From contig JAGAMQ010000081.1 in assembly GCA_017624645.1 (NCBI GenBank), positions 1 through 16,324 on the forward strand: a stretch of DNA of 16,324 nucleotides. The letters run 5' to 3'. Within the stretch, counting starts at the first letter, position 1, and every line of letters starts with the position of its first letter. Positions 1 through 9,294 of the stretch are shown piece by piece. The notes beneath the pieces are model-generated. The model saw only the letters and a program-made list of their open reading frames with translations, was not told where the DNA came from and ran no database searches. The translations under genes and the position numbers were made by a program. Origin of the DNA: Oscillospiraceae bacterium (lineage in GTDB: Bacteria; Bacillota; Clostridia; Oscillospirales; Oscillospiraceae).

Positions 1-951
1 AAGGATGTGATCTGTATTTATGTTGCCATCGGTCAGAAGCGTTCTACCGTGGCAAGCATCGTCAACTCCCTGACTGCCGGCGGCGCCATGGACTATACCA
101 TCATCGTTTCCGCCACCGCTTCGGAGTTGGCACCCATGCAGTATATTGCACCCTATACCGGCTGTACCATGGGTGAATACTTCATGCATCAGGGCAAGGA
201 TGTGCTGGTGATCTATGACGATCTGAGTAAGCATGCGGTGGCATACCGTGCCATCTCCCTGCTGATCCGCCGTCCTCCCGGACGGGAAGCCTACCCCGGC
301 GACGTGTTCTACCTGCACAGCCGCCTTTTGGAGCGGGCAGCCCACCTTTCCAAGGCGTTGGGCGGCGGCAGCCTGACAGCTCTGCCCATTATCGAAACTC
401 AGGCAGGAGACGTGTCTGTCTATATTCCCACCAATGTGATCTCCATTACCGACGGACAGATCTTTTTGGAAACGGAACTGTTTAACGCCGGTGTCATGCC
501 TGCGGTGAACCCGGGTATTTCCGTGTCCCGTGTAGGTGGCGCAGCGCAGATCAAGGCAATGAAGAAGGTTTCCGGTTCTTTGAAGCTTTTGTATTCCCAG
601 TACCGGGAATTGCAGAGCTTTGCCCAGTTCGGCTCCGATCTGGATGCAGATACCAAAGCCCGGCTTGCCTTGGGTGAGCGGATCGTGCAGGTGCTGAAGC
701 AGAAGAATAATGCCCCTGTAGAGGTGGCACATCAGGTGTGCATCCTCTTTGCGGTTACAAACGGCTATCTGAAGGATGTGCCTGTGGAGAAGATCCCGGA
801 GTTTGAACAGCAGCTGTATCAGCACATGGAGGAGCGTGCCTTCGATGTGCTGCAGACCATCCGCACCACCGGAAAGCTGGAGCAGGAGACCCAAAGGGCA
901 CTGGAAGCCGCTCTTGCAGAGTTTTTGGAGAAATTTTTGAGAGGAATTTAA
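1..951 (+). CDS. atpA: ATP synthase F1 subunit alpha (5' end outside window)
   Basis: This is the C-terminal 316 residues of the F1 alpha subunit, the non-catalytic nucleotide-binding partner of beta in the cytoplasmic F1 head. The reading frame is open from base 1, so the gene is cut by the window edge; the GTG at base 7 is an internal valine codon, not the start. Visible family motifs are the stretch just after the P-loop ([10 protein letters not shown]), the [19 protein letters not shown] block, and [15 protein letters not shown]. The Arg of SVSRVGG (bases 529-531) matches the alpha-subunit arginine finger that reaches into the beta catalytic site. The C-terminal helical domain ends with LEKFLRGI. 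atpG follows after 16 bases, and its ribosome binding site overlaps this stop codon. Family assignment is certain; nothing looks damaged in the visible part. Confidence 0.97.
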   Translation, partial: KDVICIYVAIGQKRSTVASIVNSLTAGGAMDYTIIVSATASELAPMQYIAPYTGCTMGEYFMHQGKDVLVIYDDLSKHAVAYRAISLLIRRPPGREAYPGDVFYLHSRLLERAAHLSKALGGGSLTALPIIETQAGDVSVYIPTNVISITDGQIFLETELFNAGVMPAVNPGISVSRVGGAAQIKAMKKVSGSLKLLYSQYRELQSFAQFGSDLDADTKARLALGERIVQVLKQKNNAPVEVAHQVCILFAVTNGYLKDVPVEKIPEFEQQLYQHMEERAFDVLQTIRTTGKLEQETQRALEAALAEFLEKFLRGI

Positions 952-967
952 GGAGGGAGGATCGATC

Positions 968-1819
968 GTGGCTGGTGTATCCACAAAGGAGATCAAAAAC
1001 CGGATCCGAAGCATGGAATCCACCAAGCAGATCACCAAAGCCATGGAAATGGTGGCTGCATCCAAGCTTCGCAAGGCACAGAATCAGGTTCTCAGCTCCC
1101 GTCCTTATTTTGAAATTTTGTATGCCACGATTAATGATATCGTGGATGCAGACAACGACGTTTCCTCTATATATTTGAGACCCACGGAAGGAAAGAAGCC
1201 TTTGTATGTGGTCATCGCCGGAGACCGGGGATTGGCAGGAGGCTATAACAGCAATGTGTGCAAGCTGGTATTGCAGGAGATTAAGGGTAAGGACGCCTGT
1301 GTTCTTCCCATGGGCAAAAAGGCAACAGAGTTTTTCAAGGCACGGCAGATCCCTATGCTGGAATTCCATTGCCATGAGGCGCAGGCTGTCACCATTGGTG
1401 ATTGCTTCTCTTTGGCAAAACGGCTTTGTAAGCTGTTCCGGGACGGGGAATATGACCGGCTTGTAGTCGCCTATACCAGCTTTGTGTCGGTGCTGTCCCA
1501 GACTGCCGGCACGCTGCAGATGCTGCCCCTGCCCCGTCATGAGGTGCAGCGGGACGGCATGCCCCGTCAGGTGACGGTCTATGAGCCCGGCAGCGAGGAA
1601 GTTTTTGAGAGAATCATCCCGGAATATTTGGGTGGTATCCTCTATGGTGCTCTTTGTGAAAGCAGAGCCTCGGAGCAGGCGGCACGGCGTACCGCCATGG
1701 ATTCCGCCACCAAGAATGCGGAGGAAATGATCGCGGACCTGTCCTTGAAATTCAACCGGGCACGACAGGCTGCCATCACCCAGGAGATCACGGAGATCGT
1801 AGCCGGATCCAAACAATAA
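968..1819 (+). CDS. atpG: ATP synthase F1 subunit gamma
   Basis: This 283-residue protein is the gamma subunit, the rotor shaft that turns inside the alpha3-beta3 ring of F1. The start is a GTG at 968, chosen because AAGGAGGG sits at about 950-957 and the protein then opens with the conserved N-terminal helix (STKEIKNRIRSMESTKQITK). The C-terminal helix, which pairs with it as the coiled-coil shaft, is recognisable near residues 230-283 (SEQAARRTAMDSATKNAEEM, then a stretch ending ITEIVAGSKQ). The central Rossmann-like part contains VVIAGDRGLAGGYN, the conserved GLCGG-type segment with Ala in place of Cys. Length is normal for bacterial gamma. The gene lies between atpA and atpD with 14 bases before atpD, so it belongs to the same transcript. 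Confidence 0.97.
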   Translation: MAGVSTKEIKNRIRSMESTKQITKAMEMVAASKLRKAQNQVLSSRPYFEILYATINDIVDADNDVSSIYLRPTEGKKPLYVVIAGDRGLAGGYNSNVCKLVLQEIKGKDACVLPMGKKATEFFKARQIPMLEFHCHEAQAVTIGDCFSLAKRLCKLFRDGEYDRLVVAYTSFVSVLSQTAGTLQMLPLPRHEVQRDGMPRQVTVYEPGSEEVFERIIPEYLGGILYGALCESRASEQAARRTAMDSATKNAEEMIADLSLKFNRARQAAITQEITEIVAGSKQ

Positions 1820-1827
1820 AGGAGTGA

Positions 1828-3632
<1,805 letters not shown>

Positions 3633-3634
3633 GA

Positions 3635-3667
3635 AAAAATCCTGTTTCCTAAGGAGACAGGATTTTT
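3635..3667 (+). terminator. Intrinsic terminator of the atp operon
   Basis: An A-rich arm at 3635-3645 (AAAAATCCTGT) pairs perfectly with 3657-3667 (ACAGGATTTTT), and the pairing can extend inward to leave a loop of about five bases. The T-run continues as CTTTT. The position directly after atpC and before a new promoter fits termination of the ATP synthase transcript. Confidence 0.9.
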
Positions 3668-3716
3668 CTTTTGAAGATTTTCTTTAATATGTCTATAGCT
3701 TTGCCCATGGCGACAT

Positions 3717-3738
3717 GCTATAATCACAAAAAAGGAGG
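3717..3738 (+). promoter_or_regulatory. Promoter -10 and ribosome binding site of the amidotransferase-like gene
   Basis: A perfect TATAAT lies at 3719-3724, preceded by TG at 3716-3717 as in extended -10 elements (TGC-TATAAT). No good -35 is seen at 17 bases; the best position gives TAGCTT at 3696-3701. The consensus ribosome binding site AGGAGG is at 3733-3738, eight bases before the ATG at 3747. The leader would be very short. The placement after the atp terminator shows that this gene is transcribed on its own. Confidence 0.6.
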
Positions 3739-3746
3739 TAGTTACC

Positions 3747-4787
3747 ATGTGTAATATTGCAGGCTATGTGGGGACAAAACCGGCAGCCCCTATCCTTTTG
3801 GAAATGATGCGCAAGCAGGACGGTTGGGATTGCGGCCACTATGTGGGCATGGCTACCATGGATGAGGGGAAATTCTATTTGAAAAAGCTCATCGGCAATC
3901 TGGATATGTTTATGGAGAAGTATACCGCCGAAGATTTTTCCGGCACCGTCGGCTTTATTCACGGCAGAACCCCCGGTCAGCAGGGCCAGCATTACGATGC
4001 GTGGGCCCATCCCTTTCTGGGTACCGGGGATCAGCTTTTGTACATGGCAAATGGCGTCGGCGGCGTTTTTTCAAAGACATCAGCACCAGTGCAACAACAG
4101 ATTTATATGCAGCTGAAGGAGGAGGGATACCGGTTTTTGACGGCAAATGCCGATGCCGGTCCCAAGTGTCCGGTAATGCCTGACGGTATGCAGGTGCATG
4201 CAACGGATGTCCGGTGTCAGATGGTTCAGAAAAATATGAACGACGGTCTTTCTCTGCCTGCGGCAGCGGCAAAAGCGAATCAACAGGTCCCCAGTGAGGT
4301 GGTAAGCCTTGCCATGCACCTGCAAGAGCCGGATAGCATCACATGGACACGGATCAACTATCCCATGCATGTGGGTGTTGCCGATCACGGCATTTACCTT
4401 GCCACCACCCCTCAGGCGATGCCCGATGATGCCCGGAGCATCACATTGCTGCCGGCACTTACCTCCGGACGGGTCTATAAGGATCACTATGAGTTCTATC
4501 CCTTCAAGAATCCTGAGATTACCGTAGCACCGGTAACGCCCTCTGTGTGGAAGGCTTGCTATGATGCTATGGAACAGACCCTTTCTCAAGGGGAAATGGA
4601 TCATGATGATCTTGACCGGCTGATCCGTCCCCTGTTCCCGGAGGCGACCTGCGCGCCGGTATCAGCTGTGAACTATGCCATCATGCAGGAATTTGAAAAG
4701 ACTGGCAGACTGGAGATTCGTCGGGGGTCAGAACCGGGAACCCTGCCCGGCAGTACTGCACCAAAGCTATATGCAAGATTGAAATAA
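3747..4787 (+). CDS. Stand-alone class II glutamine amidotransferase-like protein
   Basis: This 346-residue protein begins Met-Cys-Asn-Ile-Ala-Gly-Tyr-Val-Gly, the signature of Ntn-type (class II) glutamine amidotransferases such as the N-terminal half of GlmS. Met1 would be removed to leave Cys as the catalytic N-terminal nucleophile. Further matches to the glutaminase site are GFIHGRTPGQQG at residues 69-80 (counterpart of HTRWATHG, with Arg74), AWAHPF at 85-90, and Met-Ala-Asn-Gly at 100-103, where Asn102-Gly103 correspond to the oxyanion-hole Asn-Gly. No sugar isomerase (SIS) domains follow; the remaining ~170 residues are not a partner domain I recognise. GlmS itself is about 600 residues, so this is not GlmS. 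It is monocistronic, with its own promoter and terminator. The acceptor substrate, if any, is unknown. It could be a glutaminase or amidohydrolase rather than a transferase. Confidence 0.75.
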   Translation: MCNIAGYVGTKPAAPILLEMMRKQDGWDCGHYVGMATMDEGKFYLKKLIGNLDMFMEKYTAEDFSGTVGFIHGRTPGQQGQHYDAWAHPFLGTGDQLLYMANGVGGVFSKTSAPVQQQIYMQLKEEGYRFLTANADAGPKCPVMPDGMQVHATDVRCQMVQKNMNDGLSLPAAAAKANQQVPSEVVSLAMHLQEPDSITWTRINYPMHVGVADHGIYLATTPQAMPDDARSITLLPALTSGRVYKDHYEFYPFKNPEITVAPVTPSVWKACYDAMEQTLSQGEMDHDDLDRLIRPLFPEATCAPVSAVNYAIMQEFEKTGRLEIRRGSEPGTLPGSTAPKLYARLK

Positions 4788-4790
4788 TTC

Positions 4791-4822
4791 AAGAGCGCGC
4801 TGCGGTTTTGCAGCGCGCTCTT
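4791..4822. terminator. Bidirectional terminator between convergent genes
   Basis: A perfect 13-bp stem, AAGAGCGCGCTGC (4791-4803) with its complement at 4810-4822, surrounds the six-base loop GGTTTT. The flank is moderately T-rich on both strands (CCCTTT on plus, TTATTTC on minus). It lies between the stop of the plus-strand amidotransferase-like gene and the stop of the minus-strand tmcAL, so it can serve both. Confidence 0.85.
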
Positions 4823-4827
4823 GCCCT

Positions 4828-5964
4828 TTAGTTGTGATAATAGACGCGGTACTCCTTTTCTGTTCCGGCTTTTTCCGGTGTTGGAGCAAACAGACCGTAC
4901 AGATCGCCCCAGCGATGCTCCCAAAGCTGATAGGGATTTTTGGTGTCCTCTCCGATGTTGGGGAAACTGCCATGCTCCCGAGCCAGCTTCAATACTTTCC
5001 GCCCTGTGTCATTGAAACCCAGTACCCGAACATAGGGCGCAGGGGAATGGAGCATATCCCGGCGGATCCCTAGAAAAGCGCAAAGCACCATCCGGTCCAG
5101 CCGTGAGCGGGTGTAGCGCTTGGATTTTACAGCGGTGAGGATTTCCTCAAGGGTGGCTTTCTGCCGAACGGCATGCATAAGCTTCCGCCATAGCCCCTCG
5201 GAACCGTAGGGTAGCTGAGAGAACTCCTCTTCGGTCATAGACCGCAGTCTTCCCAGAATTGCTGTTTCTGCATTTTTTAGTGCGTGCACCCGATTGCCGT
5301 GGAAGCATACGGTTGCTTCTGCCGGCACATAGTTTTGCCACGGCTTTGCCTGTTCTATAAGCTTGCGAACAGAGGTGGCAGAGGGGTTTTCTTTGTCGGG
5401 AGTCGTATCGTGATAGCTTCCTTGGCGGAGAATGGGGAGCGGTGTAAGTTTTGCTTTTTGTGAGAGGATGGCTTTGCAGTATTCCACCGCCAGAATGTTG
5501 TTGGGTTGCTGCAAAAGGGAAGCATCCACGCCCATGCTCTCCAATGCTGCCTGCCGTGCCGCAGGAAAGGACAAACCTTTGTCCAGCTGCAGGTGCAGTG
5601 CCTGGGGGAAATCCTCCCGGAGCAATGCTTCAGCAGTGCCCATAAGACTGCCCACCTGCGCATTTTCCGCACCGAAGGAAAGGTGGGTGCAGAAAGGGGA
5701 GAGGATTTCAACACCACCGGCAGCAAAGCCTTCCGCAGAGCGCAAAGATACCGTTGTGGGTAATTCCAGTACCAAATCTGCTCCACAGCGCACCGCCGTC
5801 TCCGCCCGGGAGATTTTATCGAAAACAGCAGGTGCGCCCCGCTGTACATAATTGCCGCTCATAAGGCAGACAATGGCGTCACTTTCTGTTTTTGCAAGGG
5901 CAAGCTGCTTCCGGTGCCCCAGATGAAAGGGGTTATATTCGCAGATAATGCCTGTGATTTTCAA
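4828..5964 (-). CDS. tmcAL: tRNA(Met) cytidine acetate ligase TmcAL (YlbM family)
   Basis: This 378-residue protein belongs to the YlbM/TmcAL family. The family makes N4-acetylcytidine at the wobble base C34 of elongator tRNA-Met, activating acetate with ATP through acetyl-AMP. The N-terminal nucleotidyltransferase fold shows GIICEYNPFHLGH at residues 5-17 (the HxGH-type nucleotide site), then MSGNYVQRGAPAVFDK at about 34-49, and later PSATSVRKLI, which matches the conserved S-x-S/T-x-R motif. The start is a TTG at 5964-5962 on the minus strand. It is supported by the family N-terminus (MKxxGIxxEYNPFH) beginning right there and by AAGGCGGGA six bases upstream. It is divergent from ackA, and the same acetate-linked neighbourhood is common in Firmicutes. 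Length matches the family. Confidence 0.93.
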   Translation of the reverse strand: MKITGIICEYNPFHLGHRKQLALAKTESDAIVCLMSGNYVQRGAPAVFDKISRAETAVRCGADLVLELPTTVSLRSAEGFAAGGVEILSPFCTHLSFGAENAQVGSLMGTAEALLREDFPQALHLQLDKGLSFPAARQAALESMGVDASLLQQPNNILAVEYCKAILSQKAKLTPLPILRQGSYHDTTPDKENPSATSVRKLIEQAKPWQNYVPAEATVCFHGNRVHALKNAETAILGRLRSMTEEEFSQLPYGSEGLWRKLMHAVRQKATLEEILTAVKSKRYTRSRLDRMVLCAFLGIRRDMLHSPAPYVRVLGFNDTGRKVLKLAREHGSFPNIGEDTKNPYQLWEHRWGDLYGLFAPTPEKAGTEKEYRVYYHN

Positions 5965-6003
5965 AAAAATCCCGCCTTTGCCGAAAAAATTCCAATTCAG
6001 GGG

Positions 6004-6032
6004 TTGAGAAATCTTCTTAATTGGTATATGAT
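6004..6032 (+). promoter_or_regulatory. Promoter of ackA
   Basis: TTGAGA at 6004-6009 and TATGAT at 6027-6032 are separated by exactly 17 bases, a near-consensus sigma-A promoter. Transcription would start near 6040, about 60 bases before the ackA ATG. The ribosome binding site AGGAGG at 6085-6090 lies nine bases before the start codon. Confidence 0.7.
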
Positions 6033-6048
6033 AGATACAGCTATGGCT

Positions 6049-6076
6049 ATCTTACCATAAAACACAAGAAAATCAA
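6049..6076 (-). promoter_or_regulatory. Possible promoter of tmcAL
   Basis: On the minus strand TTGATT (6076-6071) and TAAGAT (6054-6049) are 16 bases apart, with TG one base before the -10 hexamer (TGG-TAAGAT). This would give a leader of roughly 75 bases for tmcAL. It would run across the ackA promoter, so the two divergent promoters face each other and may compete. Confidence 0.4.
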
Positions 6077-6099
6077 TTCATTTTAGGAGGAAGATTGTA

Positions 6100-7293
6100 A
6101 TGAATGTTCTGGTTATCAATGCCGGCAGCTCCAGCCTGAAGTATCAGCTGATGAATCCTGAGACCGGTGATGTGGCCGCCAAGGGCCTGTGTGAGCGGAT
6201 CTATATCGATGGCCGCCTGACGCACAAGGTCGGTGATAACAAGGTGGAGAAGGATATTCCCATGCCCACCCACTCTGAGGCAATCCAGGCTGTTCTGGAG
6301 ATCCTGGTAGATCCCGTGGACGGCGTGATTAAGTCTGTGGACGAGATCGATGCTGTGGGTCACCGCGTGCTCCATGGTGGCATGGAATTCAGTGATTCCT
6401 GCATTGTCAATGACGATGTGATCAAGGCTATCAAGAAGTGCATCCCTCTGGGACCCCTTCATAACCCTGCAAACCTCATGGGTATTGAGGCCTGCCAGGC
6501 TGTGATGCCCAAGACTCCCCAGGTTGCCGTGTTTGATACTGCGTTCCACATGACCATGCCTCCCAAGGCCTACCGCTACGCTATCCCCACTGAGTACTAC
6601 GAGAACGACGACATCCGTCGCTACGGCTTCCACGGTACTTCCCATAAGTATATCGCCCGCCGTGCAGCTGCTCTGGTAGGCAAGACCGAGTTCAAGATGG
6701 TCAACTGCCACCTGGGTAACGGTTCCTCCATGTCCGCCATCAAGGACGGCAAGTGCATGGATACCACCATGGGTCTGAGCCCTCTTGCAGGTGTGCCTAT
6801 GGGCACCCGTTCCGGTGACATCGATGCTTGTGTGGTGCAGTTCATCTGCAATAAGTACGGAATGAGCGTGGACGATTGCCTGACCATGCTGAACAAGAAG
6901 TCCGGTGTGCTGGGTCTGTCCGACGGCCTTTCTTCTGACTTCCGGGACCTGGAAGCTGCTGCCGGTGAGGGCAACGAGGCTTGTAAGCTGGCACTGCAGA
7001 AGTTCTACTACGAGGTTGCCAAGTATGTTGGCGCTTACGCCGCTGCACTGAACGGCATCGATGTGCTGACCTTCACCGCCGGTGTAGGCGAGAACGGCAT
7101 TACTACCCGCCAGGCGATCTGCGATTACCTGGGCTTCATGGGTGTGAAGATCGATCCCGAGAAGAACAATGTTCGGGGTAAGGAGACTTTGATCTCTACT
7201 CCCGATTCCAAGGTCCAGGTTTGGGTCATCCCCACCAACGAAGAGCTGATGATCGCCCAGGATACTGCCGAGCTGGTCAACGCTGCCAAGTAA
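6100..7293 (+). CDS. ackA: Acetate kinase
   Basis: This 397-residue enzyme transfers phosphate between acetyl phosphate and ADP, giving acetate and ATP, the main substrate-level phosphorylation step of acetate fermentation in the cytoplasm. The signature VLVINAGSSSLKYQL is at residues 3-17 with Asn7. The expected active-site residues are all present: Arg89 in GHRVLHGG, His178 in GFHGTSHKY, Arg237 in MGTRSGDID, and Glu381 in PTNEELMIA. Start and ribosome binding site are unambiguous. The usual partner pta is not in the window. Codon use is strongly biased to a small set (CTG, AAG, GGC/GGT, TCC), suggesting high expression. The gene is monocistronic, with its own promoter and a strong terminator. 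Confidence 0.98.
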   Translation: MNVLVINAGSSSLKYQLMNPETGDVAAKGLCERIYIDGRLTHKVGDNKVEKDIPMPTHSEAIQAVLEILVDPVDGVIKSVDEIDAVGHRVLHGGMEFSDSCIVNDDVIKAIKKCIPLGPLHNPANLMGIEACQAVMPKTPQVAVFDTAFHMTMPPKAYRYAIPTEYYENDDIRRYGFHGTSHKYIARRAAALVGKTEFKMVNCHLGNGSSMSAIKDGKCMDTTMGLSPLAGVPMGTRSGDIDACVVQFICNKYGMSVDDCLTMLNKKSGVLGLSDGLSSDFRDLEAAAGEGNEACKLALQKFYYEVAKYVGAYAAALNGIDVLTFTAGVGENGITTRQAICDYLGFMGVKIDPEKNNVRGKETLISTPDSKVQVWVIPTNEELMIAQDTAELVNAAK

Positions 7294-7304
7294 GAATCCT
7301 TATA

Positions 7305-7339
7305 GTGCCGCCGCACCCACGGCGGCACATTTTTATTTT
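7305..7339 (+). terminator. Intrinsic terminator of ackA
   Basis: A perfect 9-bp GC-rich stem, GTGCCGCCG (7305-7313) with CGGCGGCAC (7320-7328), has the six-base loop CACCCA and is followed by ATTTTTATTTT. The pepT ribosome binding site begins right at the end of this T-run, so any read-through or a new start close by must feed pepT. Confidence 0.92.
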
Positions 7340-7351
7340 GGAGGTATTGTG

Positions 7352-8557
7352 ATGACTGCATCTGAACGTTTTTTGCGTTATGTGACCTATTCCACCCAAT
7401 CTGACGAATTTTGTGAAACCTGTCCTTCTACCCCCGGTCAGAAGGTGCTGGGTGAGGCACTGGTAAAGGAAATGCTGGATATGGGCATTGCAGATGCCCA
7501 CATGGATGAAAACGGATATGTTTACGGCACCGTTCCCGGTGCCCCCCAACGCCCCGCTGTGGGCCTGATTGCCCATATGGATACGGCACCTGATTGCAGC
7601 GGCGAAAATGTCAAGCCCCAATGTGTGGTGCATACCGGAGGAGACATTTGCCTTAATGAAGAATTGGGTATCTACCTCCGGGAAAGCGAGCATGAAAGCC
7701 TGTGCCATCACCGGGGAAAGACGCTGATCGTCACAGACGGCACGACCCTGCTGGGTGCTGATAACAAAGCGGGCATTGCCGAGATCATGACCGCTGCCCA
7801 GCGGTTGCTGGCATCCAAAGAACCCCACGCTACCCTGCGCATCGGCTTCACCCCCGATGAGGAGATCGGCAGGGGAGCAGACCTGTTTGATGTGGCGCAC
7901 TTTGCCGCGGACTATGCCTATACCGTAGATGGCGGTGCCTTGGGGGAACTGGAGTACGAAAACTTCAATGCCTCTGCCGCTCAGGTGACGGTAAAGGGCC
8001 TTTCCATCCATCCCGGCAGTGCAAAAAATAAGCTGATCAATTCCCAACTGGTGGCAATGGAATTTCAAAGCCTGCTGCCCTCCCAGCAACGCCCGGAAAC
8101 CACCGAAGGCTACGAGGGCTTCATCCACCTGACGGATATGGAAGGAGATGTGGAAAAGACCGTCCTTCGCCATATCCTTCGGGACCATGATGCCCGGAAG
8201 CTTGCAAAGCAGCAGGAGATCATGGAAGTCGCGGCGCAGTTCCTCAACAGCAAATACGGCAGCGGTACTGTGGAGGTTGCGGTAAAGGAAAGCTACCGGA
8301 ATATGCGGGAAAAGATCGAACCCTGTATGTATATCGTTGACCGGGCGGTGGAAGCTATGGAACAGGAGGGAATCACCCCCAAGATCGTCCCTGTCCGGGG
8401 AGGAACCGACGGTGCAAGACTGTCCTACATGGGCCTGCCTTGTCCAAACCTGTGTACCGGCGGCGAAAATTTCCACGGCAGATACGAGTATATCCCCGCA
8501 GAGGATATGGAAAAGGTAACAGACCTTCTGGTCCGCCTGCTGCACAATGCGAAATAA
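7352..8557 (+). CDS. pepT: Peptidase T (tripeptide aminopeptidase, M20B)
   Basis: This 401-residue cytoplasmic enzyme removes the N-terminal residue from tripeptides using two zinc ions. ATG at 7352 is preferred over the adjacent in-frame GTG at 7349, because GGAGGT at 7340-7345 leaves six bases to the ATG but only three to the GTG. The M20 metal ligands can be placed: His75 and Asp77 in HMDTAP, bridging Asp137 in GADNKAG, catalytic Glu170 and Glu171 in PDEEIG, Asp193 in VDGG, and His375 in ENFHGRYE. These positions track those of well-studied PepT proteins closely. TDGTTLLGADNKAG is typical of PepT rather than other M20 peptidases. The gene lies directly behind the ackA terminator, and I see no clear separate promoter. 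Confidence 0.95.
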   Translation: MTASERFLRYVTYSTQSDEFCETCPSTPGQKVLGEALVKEMLDMGIADAHMDENGYVYGTVPGAPQRPAVGLIAHMDTAPDCSGENVKPQCVVHTGGDICLNEELGIYLRESEHESLCHHRGKTLIVTDGTTLLGADNKAGIAEIMTAAQRLLASKEPHATLRIGFTPDEEIGRGADLFDVAHFAADYAYTVDGGALGELEYENFNASAAQVTVKGLSIHPGSAKNKLINSQLVAMEFQSLLPSQQRPETTEGYEGFIHLTDMEGDVEKTVLRHILRDHDARKLAKQQEIMEVAAQFLNSKYGSGTVEVAVKESYRNMREKIEPCMYIVDRAVEAMEQEGITPKIVPVRGGTDGARLSYMGLPCPNLCTGGENFHGRYEYIPAEDMEKVTDLLVRLLHNAK

Positions 8558-8622
8558 CGATGTAGGCATTGTCGACGGAAACAGCCCTGTTGCTGATCTG
8601 ATTTGATAATGGTTATTGAATG

Positions 8623-8662
8623 AAAGGTGCTGCCCCGTTTGGAGGCAGCACCTTTGGTTTTT
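8623..8662. terminator. Bidirectional terminator between pepT and the convergent minus-strand operon
   Basis: The stem AAAGGTGCTGCC (8623-8634) pairs perfectly with GGCAGCACCTTT (8644-8655) around a nine-base loop. On the plus strand it is followed by GGTTTTTATT, good for ending pepT. On the minus strand the A-run at the stem base supplies the T-run for the operon that stops at 8661. Confidence 0.88.
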
Positions 8663-9275
8663 ATTGCTTTTCTATACGGCACAGGAGCGTGACAATATCC
8701 CGGACTGTGACCCATAGGGGGGAGCGTACAGGGCGGTCTTGGAAGAAATCGTCCCGGGGGTTTGTAGGCAGGGCATATTCCATGACAGATGCATAGCTGT
8801 CCAGCAGCTTTTCCAGATCTGCCAGAGAGTAGTACTGCCCCCTTTCAACCGGATATCCCAGTTCCTGCAGGCAGTGGACGCAGAATTCCACACAGGTGTA
8901 GGCATCCCGCAGGGGGACAGGGCGGCGCAAGAGCGTTGTCAGCACAGACAGATGATTGTACAGGTATCGCCCTGCGTTCTGATACATGTCATCCAGCCGG
9001 TTCTTCATCTGTGTATATTGCTCCCGGGTGACCGGCAGTTTGCAAACCTTAAATAGGGCAGGTTTCCCGTGGATATGGAACCGGGAGGGATTCTCCCGGA
9101 CAAAGCCACCCCAGAAGGGGAGCCGGTAAAATCTCCGGGCAAAGCTGTACATCTGCTCCCGTTGGGGATCCAGGGCAATGCTTACATGGTTGAAGGGCTG
9201 CCGGGTGAGCCTTCTTATGGTTTTTCCGATCCGGTAGGGGGTGGAGGAAAAGACCACATATATGAATTGTTCCAT
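8661..9275 (-). CDS. Putative permuted NlpC/P60-like (papain-fold) protein
   Basis: I recognise this 204-residue protein only at fold level. It has an early histidine in FNHVSIALD (His30) and a later cysteine cluster in YTCVEFCVHC (Cys128, Cys132, Cys135). The order His before Cys is that of circularly permuted NlpC/P60 proteins of the YiiX/YaeF type, where the Cys sits in a Y-x-C-x-E-like context. No signal peptide is seen; the N-terminus, MEQFIYVVFSSTPYRIGKTI, is hydrophobic then basic but looks like a first beta strand, so the protein is probably cytoplasmic. A strong ribosome binding site (GGAGGTGGAG) lies in the 19-base gap after lplA, so the two genes form an operon. Possible roles are an amidase, peptidase or acyl hydrolase. 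A link to lipoate (for example amide hydrolysis) is pure speculation. Confidence 0.55.
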   Translation of the reverse strand: MEQFIYVVFSSTPYRIGKTIRRLTRQPFNHVSIALDPQREQMYSFARRFYRLPFWGGFVRENPSRFHIHGKPALFKVCKLPVTREQYTQMKNRLDDMYQNAGRYLYNHLSVLTTLLRRPVPLRDAYTCVEFCVHCLQELGYPVERGQYYSLADLEKLLDSYASVMEYALPTNPRDDFFQDRPVRSPLWVTVRDIVTLLCRIEKQ

Positions 9276-9294
9276 TACTCCACCTCCATAAAGG

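Noticed and set aside
7..951. GTG at base 7 as the start of atpA
   Set aside because: The frame is open upstream, and residues before and after it match the middle of atpA, so the gene simply enters from outside the window.
6030..6051. Imperfect hairpin in the ackA leader (GAT-AGC with a bulge, then GCT-ATC)
   Set aside because: The stem is about six pairs with a two-base bulge and has no conserved riboswitch core I recognise, too weak to call.
7277..8569. Minus-strand open frame of 430 codons opposite pepT
   Set aside because: pepT has all its metal ligands in the plus frame. The opposite frame would also run through the ackA terminator and shows no motif.
8544..8572. Inverted repeat ACAATGC / GCATTGT across the pepT stop codon
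   Set aside because: Seven base pairs with a 15-base loop and no T-run. The real terminator is the stronger hairpin at 8623-8655, so this is probably chance.
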